Source: Elusimicrobiota bacterium (GTDB taxonomy: Bacteria > Elusimicrobiota > Endomicrobiia > Endomicrobiales > Endomicrobiaceae). Taken from it: a DNA stretch of 32,130 nucleotides. The position numbers and the translations under genes are program-made. The DNA is taken from assembly GCA_031287735.1 (NCBI GenBank), contig JAITSO010000058.1:1-32130 (forward strand), written 5' to 3'. The notes below the pieces were generated by a model that saw only the letters and a list, made by a program, of their open reading frames with translations, had not been told where the DNA came from and ran no database searches. This document shows, piece after piece, positions 27,823-32,130 of this stretch (position 1 is the first letter of the stretch; the number at the start of each line of letters is the position of its first letter).

Positions 27823-29070
27823 ATGAAAGCATTAACCTTACAAATTGGAATTTTTGGACGGACAAACGTCGGAAAATCTTCTTTAATGAACTTTATTACT
27901 AACCAAAACACTTCCATTGTCTCTGAATTTGCCGGCACTACCACAGACGTCGTAAGCAAACAGATGGAGTTAAATCCTTTAGGACCGGTGACTTTGTTTG
28001 ACACTGCAGGTCTTGACGACACTTCTGTTTTAGGAAATGCACGGGTAGGAAAATCTAAAGCGTCTTTTGATGCATGCGATGTCGTTTTGCTTATGTGCGA
28101 AGCAAATACTTTTGGAAAATTCGAAGAGGAGATAGTTGAGGAGTCTCGCAAAAAAAACACTGTTTTAATAATTGTCATTGGAAAAGCGGATTTACACGGT
28201 ATTTCTGAAAATTTTTTAGACATTTTAAAAAACTACTCTAAAAACGTCCTTATATTTTCGTCTAAAAATTCAAATAGAGATGTTTTTTTGGACGCTTTAA
28301 AAAATTTTCTTATAGCTGAACTTCCCGACAATTATATTGAAAACTATTTGTCGTTAAGAAATATAATAAAGAAAAATGATACTGTTATATTAGTTATGCC
28401 GATAGATAAAGGAGCGCCACGCGGCAAAATTATTATGCCACAAATTCAAACTATCCGACATGTTTTAGATTTAAACGCTTGCTCGTTTACCGTGCAAGAC
28501 ACAGAATACGAAGCTGCTTTAAAAAATTTAAACGCTAACCCCGTCCTTGTAATTACCGATTCCCAAGCTATAGAACGTATCGCAAAAAAAACACCTTCAG
28601 ACGTTAAACTTACAACTTTTTCAACAATATATGCAGCAGATAAATCTGATATTGTTGAAATGGCAAAAGGTGCAGGTGCATTAAACAAGCTGAAAGATGG
28701 CGATAAAATTTTAATAGCCGAAGCCTGCACACATCATGCTTCAATAGATGACATCGGACGAGTTAAATTACCAAAATGGATTAGCAAATATTCTAAAAAA
28801 AACTTGGAGATTGACTACGTTTCAGGTCAAGATTATCCAAAAAACATAGACGAATACAGAATTATAATCCACTGTGGAGCTTGTACATTAAACAGGAAAG
28901 CAATGCTTTCAAGATTAAACAAAGCTTTGGAAAAAGGAATTCCAATAACAAATTATGGAATCGCAATTTCTGTTTTTCACAAAACCATAGAAAAAACACT
29001 TGAAATTTTCCCGCAAGCATTAGAAGCATACAAAATTGCTTCCGGAGCAAGTAAAAATGAACTATCTTAA
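27823..29070 (+). CDS. hydF: [FeFe] hydrogenase H-cluster maturation GTPase HydF
   Basis: 415 residues. HydF is the scaffold that assembles the diiron subcluster made by HydE and HydG and delivers it to the [FeFe] hydrogenase. The N-terminal GTPase domain has P-loop GIFGRTNVGKSSLMNF, FDTAGLDD and the G4-type VIGKADLHG. A dimerisation domain follows. The C-terminal iron-sulfur domain keeps the full ligand set: Cys302-Thr-His304 and His350-Cys351-x-x-Cys354. The length is normal. HydE, HydG and the hydrogenase are not in the window. Its presence implies hydrogen metabolism in an anaerobe. No clear ribosome-binding site is visible. Upstream (27685-27822) is A+T-rich with no recognised feature. 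Confidence 0.96.
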   Translation: MKALTLQIGIFGRTNVGKSSLMNFITNQNTSIVSEFAGTTTDVVSKQMELNPLGPVTLFDTAGLDDTSVLGNARVGKSKASFDACDVVLLMCEANTFGKFEEEIVEESRKKNTVLIIVIGKADLHGISENFLDILKNYSKNVLIFSSKNSNRDVFLDALKNFLIAELPDNYIENYLSLRNIIKKNDTVILVMPIDKGAPRGKIIMPQIQTIRHVLDLNACSFTVQDTEYEAALKNLNANPVLVITDSQAIERIAKKTPSDVKLTTFSTIYAADKSDIVEMAKGAGALNKLKDGDKILIAEACTHHASIDDIGRVKLPKWISKYSKKNLEIDYVSGQDYPKNIDEYRIIIHCGACTLNRKAMLSRLNKALEKGIPITNYGIAISVFHKTIEKTLEIFPQALEAYKIASGASKNELS

Positions 29071-29091
29071 AGTCATAAACTAATCAATGGT

Positions 29092-29120
29092 GACCACTAT
29101 AATATGCCGTGTGGTTTTTT
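29092..29120 (+). terminator. Possible terminator after hydF
   Basis: A six-base stem (GACCAC with GTGGTT, 13-base loop) followed directly by a T-run, 22 bases past the hydF stop. The stem is short, so this is weak. Confidence 0.35.
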
Positions 29121-29161
29121 CCGGCTACGATAAAATTTACCAACTCATAAATGGAGGAAAA

Positions 29162-30214
29162 ATGGACAACTTGCTTAAAAGTTTATTGATGTCGGATGGT
29201 ATTTCAGGCTACGAAGAAAATGCTGGTAAAATTATGACAGAAGCACTATCCAAGGTATGTATCGATGTGAAAACTGACAGTTTTGGAAATGTCATAGCAA
29301 AAGGTGGTAAAATTGGAGCAAAAAAGAAAATTCAAATTGCTGCTCATCTTGATGAAATTGGAATGGTTGTAAAACATATCACAAGAAAAGGATTTATATA
29401 TTTCATTAAAATTGGCGGCATTAGCGATACGATTTTGCCCGGAAAAACTGTTAATATTATAAACAGAAAAGGCAAGCACATCGTAGGAATTATAGGTACA
29501 AAACCTCCTCATTTAATGTCTGCAGAAGAAGCACAAAAACCGATAAAATATGAAAATATGTTTATTGATATAGGTCTTTCTTCAAAAGAGGAAGTTTTAA
29601 AAAAAGTTGAAATAGGCGACCAAATAATTTTTGAGCCAAGTGCCGGAGTTCTAAACGGCGATTTTTATTACGGAAAAGCTGCAGACAATAGAATTAGTTG
29701 TTATGCGATGGTAAAAGTTATGGAAGAGATTGCAAAAAAAAACATCGAAGCTGAAATTTTTGCTTGTGCTACTGCTCAAGAGGAAGTTGGCTTAAAAGGT
29801 GGAAAAACATCGTCTTTTAAAATAGATCCTGATTTTGCACTTGTAATAGATACGACTATTGCCGGCGATATTCCTGCAATAGAAGAAAAAGTTTCGGGTT
29901 TAAAACTTGGTCAAGGCGTTGCTATCACAATAATAGAAGCCTCCGGCAGGGGCACTATCGTTCCACAGAAAATTCGCAATCTAATTTTATCGGTTGCCCG
30001 CGAAAATAAAATTCCGCACCAAGTTGATATTATTGAAGGCGGAATGACAGATGCAGCTGTGATTTATACAAATCGGCAAGGAATTTTAACCGGCATATTA
30101 AGCATTCCCACAAGATATATTCATGCTCCAGCTTCCGTTTTTAATATAAAAGATGTAGAAGCTGCCGTAGCACTTTCTGCAAAAACCATAGAAAAAGTGG
30201 TAAAAGAACTTTGA
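29162..30214 (+). CDS. M42-family metallo-aminopeptidase
   Basis: 350 residues from the ATG at 29162, which has GGAGG 4-5 bases upstream; the frame continues 25 codons further up without family resemblance. M42 (TET-type) enzymes are cytosolic dinuclear-metal aminopeptidases that form tetrahedral dodecamers and trim short peptides. Metal and catalytic residues appear intact: AAHLDEIG (His62, Asp64), AADNRISC (Asp175), AQEEVGLKGG (Glu207, Glu208), VIDTTIAGD, and PTRYIHAPAS (His321). The PDZ-like insert (GIIGTKPPHLM) is also present. The substrate cannot be told from sequence. Its stop overlaps the start of the next gene. Confidence 0.93.
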   Translation: MDNLLKSLLMSDGISGYEENAGKIMTEALSKVCIDVKTDSFGNVIAKGGKIGAKKKIQIAAHLDEIGMVVKHITRKGFIYFIKIGGISDTILPGKTVNIINRKGKHIVGIIGTKPPHLMSAEEAQKPIKYENMFIDIGLSSKEEVLKKVEIGDQIIFEPSAGVLNGDFYYGKAADNRISCYAMVKVMEEIAKKNIEAEIFACATAQEEVGLKGGKTSSFKIDPDFALVIDTTIAGDIPAIEEKVSGLKLGQGVAITIIEASGRGTIVPQKIRNLILSVARENKIPHQVDIIEGGMTDAAVIYTNRQGILTGILSIPTRYIHAPASVFNIKDVEAAVALSAKTIEKVVKEL

Positions 30215-31038
30215 GCTTCAATTTTTGCATTCTTGCAAGCGGTTCTAGCGGAAATTGTGCAGTTGTATGGACAGAAAAAGCTGTTATTCTCATTGATTGT
30301 GGTTGCAGTGCAAGATATATTTTAGAAAATTTGCACAGTTTGAATTTCTCACCAAAAGATATCAATGCAGTAGTTATTACCCATGCACATTGCGATCACA
30401 TAGCTTCGTCAGCTATGAATTTTTTAATCGAAAAAAATATCCCTATTTACATAGATGACGATGTTTATTGCGACATTTTACCCAAGCACAAAGGAAAAAT
30501 AAAGGAATGCAAAACCAGAAACATTAGCGATTTTTTTAAAATTAAGGATATAGAAATTTGTGCTTTTAAGCTTTTCCATAAAGATAACAGCATTAACCGG
30601 TGCTTTGGTTTTACTTTTTCATCTGCTGTAAATCAAAAAAAATACAAAATAGGTTATATAACTGATACCGGTAAAATCACTTCGTCTATTGCAGAAAAGC
30701 TTGCAAATTCAAATATACTAGCTATAGAAGCTAACTATGACGAAAAACTACTTAGCGAAAGCTTCAGACCTGAAAAAAACAAAGAATGGATTTTAAGCAC
30801 TTATGGACATTTGTCAAACAAAAGTTGTGCAAAAGCTATAATTGAAATAAGCAAACTTTCAACAACAACCGACTCGCTAAAATACATTTTCCTATCTCAT
30901 TTGAGCCGTCATCACAACAATGAAAATCTTGCTATTAGAACTGTTTCTGAAATTCTTTTTAAGGAAAAAATCACCCCGTCTAAAATTTTAGCTGCAAAAA
31001 GAAATAAAAAAATGCCTGCTATTAAAATTACACAATAA
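30211..31038 (+). CDS. MBL-fold metallo-hydrolase, WalJ/YycJ-like
   Basis: 275 residues. The start is TTG at 30211, overlapping the M42 stop (TTGA), with only a weak upstream purine stretch. The metallo-beta-lactamase signature THAHCDH is intact, preceded by ILASGSSGNCAVV and LIDCGCSARYI, the typical N-terminus of YycJ/WalJ proteins. Later blocks are KIGYITDTG, ILAIEANYD, STYGHLSN and LSHLSRHHNN. The family is related to single-stranded 5' exonucleases linked to DNA repair and, in Firmicutes, to the WalRK operon; no walRK is visible here. The basic C-terminal tail is a little long. It is the last gene before the repeat-rich spacer. Confidence 0.88.
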   Translation: MSFNFCILASGSSGNCAVVWTEKAVILIDCGCSARYILENLHSLNFSPKDINAVVITHAHCDHIASSAMNFLIEKNIPIYIDDDVYCDILPKHKGKIKECKTRNISDFFKIKDIEICAFKLFHKDNSINRCFGFTFSSAVNQKKYKIGYITDTGKITSSIAEKLANSNILAIEANYDEKLLSESFRPEKNKEWILSTYGHLSNKSCAKAIIEISKLSTTTDSLKYIFLSHLSRHHNNENLAIRTVSEILFKEKITPSKILAAKRNKKMPAIKITQ

Positions 31039-31235
31039 CTCCATAGCGTTTAAGTGCTTCGATTCGCATTTTGAGGAGACAGCAATTTCACCTTTTCACG
31101 CAATAGCATGTACAGTTTGACTTTAATTTCCTATTTTCTTGCAATCAATATGCGGTATTGTTTTTAATCCCCGCATTTTGGGAACGCAGTTCACTGGTAA
31201 ATTCCACCTTTCCCTTGTGACAGTCACGTTGTTGC

Positions 31236-31450
31236 CTTTAATTCCCACTTTTTCAAGATAAGATCGGGCAGCTCGCCTTTAATTCCCACTTTTTTAAAGG
31301 GGGTGGGCGCCAACGGCGGCCGGGGGTTTTAAAACCTAAAATATAAAGTATACTCGTTAGTCACTTACCTAAAAGTAAATCCTGACATTTGAAAACCCCC
31401 GCACTTTACAAGCACACCCCCTTTAAAAAGTGCTGAATTAAAGACAAAGG
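31236..31450. repeat. Long direct repeat, copy 1 (215 bases)
   Basis: Matches 31603-31817 with 8 differences by eye (about 96%) and no gaps. It contains the palindromic element at 31277-31443. Confidence 0.9.
31277..31443. repeat. Palindromic MITE-like element, copy 1 (167 bases)
   Basis: Imperfect terminal inverted repeats of about 28 bases: the left end reads CTTTAATTCCCACTTTTTTA and continues to GGGGGTG, and the right end is its near reverse complement. Inside is a second inverted pair, CGGGGGTTTTAAA and TTTGAAAACCCCCG. The centre holds two copies of ACCTAAAA. There is no ORF. It looks like a small non-autonomous mobile element or a strongly folded RNA. Confidence 0.7.
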
Positions 31451-31602
31451 ATTGTGTGCCTATTACAAAGAGGAAGTTGCAATTCCACCTTCATTGTAGC
31501 AGACACGACTTTGCATTCAATTCCACTTTTTTCAAGATGGGTGTGGACAGTTTGCCGGAAAAATCTACTTTCCTAAAGTCCGGGACGGGCTTTAAACATC
31601 GG

Positions 31603-31817
31603 CTTTAATTCCCCCTTTTTCAAGATAAAGTCGGGCAGCTCGCCTTTAATTCCCACTTTTTTAAAGGGGGTGGGCGCCAACGGCGGCCGGGGGTTTTAAA
31701 ACCTAAAATATAAAGTATACTCGTTAGACACTTACCTAAAAATAAATCCTGACATTTGAAAACCCCCGCACTTTACAAGCACACCCACTTTAAAAAGTGT
31801 TGAATTAAAGACGAAGG
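31603..31817. repeat. Long direct repeat, copy 2 (215 bases)
   Basis: Second copy of 31236-31450, offset 367 bases, same orientation. Confidence 0.9.
31644..31810. repeat. Palindromic MITE-like element, copy 2 (167 bases)
   Basis: Same structure and length as 31277-31443. One substitution in the right arm (CCCACTT for CCCCCTT) slightly weakens pairing of the terminal repeats. Confidence 0.7.
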
Positions 31818-31909
31818 TGCAGCTCATCCGGTCTTTAATAAAATGTGGAATTAAAGGACAGAATGCATTTTTGAATTGGGAAAAATAAATTAAAGGAGTC
31901 AATTTCATT

Positions 31910-32130
31910 ATGGTAAACAAACTTATTCTTGGAGACAATCTCGAAATTCTAAGAAAATTAGATAGCGAAACAGTAGATTTAATCTATCTTGACCCACCGT
32001 TTTTCTCAAATCGCAATTACGAAGTAATCTGGGGAGACGCCGGCGAAATACGCAGTTTCCAAGATAGATGGTCAGGCGGGGTAGAACATTATATCGCATG
32101 GCTTAAAGAACGAGTTGTCGAAATGCACCG
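31910..32130 (+). CDS. DNA methyltransferase, N-terminal part (runs off window)
   Basis: The ATG at 31910, with AAAGGAG 11 bases upstream, opens a frame to the window end (73 complete codons). MVNKLILGDNLEILRKL, then DLIYLDPPFFSNRNYEVIWG, is the N-terminus and catalytic motif IV (DPPF) of a beta-class site-specific methyltransferase, probably adenine-N6. IAWLKERVVEMHR continues the fold. DPPFFSNRNY-type enzymes include modification subunits paired with separate restriction genes, so a partner may lie further right. The part seen is intact, unlike the broken methyltransferases at 24.6-27.7 kb. The palindromic repeats end about 100 bases upstream. Confidence 0.88.
   Translation, partial: MVNKLILGDNLEILRKLDSETVDLIYLDPPFFSNRNYEVIWGDAGEIRSFQDRWSGGVEHYIAWLKERVVEMH

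Larger units (their letters stand above)
31039..31909. other. Repeat-rich non-coding region of about 870 bases
   Basis: No coding frame is convincing here. The stretch is built from copies of an AATTCC(C)AC(C)TTTTT motif (near 31200, 31240, 31281, 31481, 31519, 31607 and 31648; reverse-oriented near 31433, 31801 and 31847). It includes a near-identical 215-base duplication. The larger order (ATTCCACCTT...CAGxCACG, then AATTCC..TTTTTCAAGAT...CAGYTYGCC, then the palindromic element) appears twice, about 31199-31450 and 31480-31817. A more diverged trace lies at 31085-31150. Confidence 0.8.

Noticed and set aside
27747-28223. 158-residue minus-strand frame over the hydF GTPase domain
   Set aside because: It is antisense to clear HydF motifs and has composition typical of a shadow frame.
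31320-31400. Integron attC site (GTTAGAC-like core within a palindrome)
   Set aside because: The GTTRRRY-like string lies in the loop, not at the ends, and there is no integrase or cassette structure.
31199-31870. CRISPR array
   Set aside because: The repeated AATTCC(C)AC motif is short, varies, occurs in both orientations and has irregular spacing; there are no uniform spacers and no cas genes.

Overview
The window reads as an A+T-rich bacterial chromosome segment with dense, mostly overlapping or closely spaced genes. The sequence suggests a Gram-negative-type, anaerobic, fermentative organism. GyrB carries the large insertion seen in E. coli-type gyrases, a lipoprotein-type SpoIID/LytB protein is present, and HydF implies an [FeFe] hydrogenase. 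The mix of genes, the base composition and the decayed restriction-modification loci resemble Elusimicrobiota of the Endomicrobium type (termite-gut symbionts). That assignment is an inference from memory of the group and was not tested.

Layout. (1) 1-4471, plus strand: gyrB (cut by the left edge), rmuC and pheA. (2) 4657-10014, minus strand: dnaA, purC, dcd, a duplicated DUF805 membrane protein, a cold-shock protein with its own promoter and terminator, and purM. (3) About 9971-10634: a likely replication origin, with exact DnaA boxes and an A+T-rich tract in the divergent dnaA/LytR_C spacer. (4) 10267-15140, plus strand: a tight housekeeping cluster of LytR_C protein, rsfS, dusB, rsmI, argC and a TadE-like pilin. 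(5) 15219-20649, minus strand: purL, a SpoIID/LytB protein, queH and a TadG-like protein. (6) 20862-27684, plus strand: a defence/DNA-modification island. An intact methyltransferase and a membrane-anchored HerA-like ATPase form a tight pair. They are followed by three broken genes: an N4-cytosine-type methyltransferase, a DpnII-family endonuclease and a beta-class methyltransferase. (7) 27823-31038, plus strand: hydF, an M42 aminopeptidase and a WalJ-like metallo-hydrolase. (8) 31039-31909: a non-coding region built from duplicated palindromic repeats. (9) 31910-end: the start of another, apparently intact methyltransferase.

How the genes relate. purC, purM and purL are three steps of de novo IMP synthesis, scattered but all on the minus strand. 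PurL lacks a glutaminase domain, so PurQ and PurS must be encoded elsewhere. dnaA, gyrB and the DnaA boxes mark the origin neighbourhood. RsfS, DusB, RsmI and QueH all act on ribosomes or tRNA. The two Tad pilin-like genes lie far from any visible Tad assembly machinery.

Points most worth checking: the Glu-to-Ala change at the expected catalytic position of Dcd; the intact methyltransferase-HerA pair among decayed neighbours; the origin candidate; and the palindromic repeat block at 31.2-31.8 kb.
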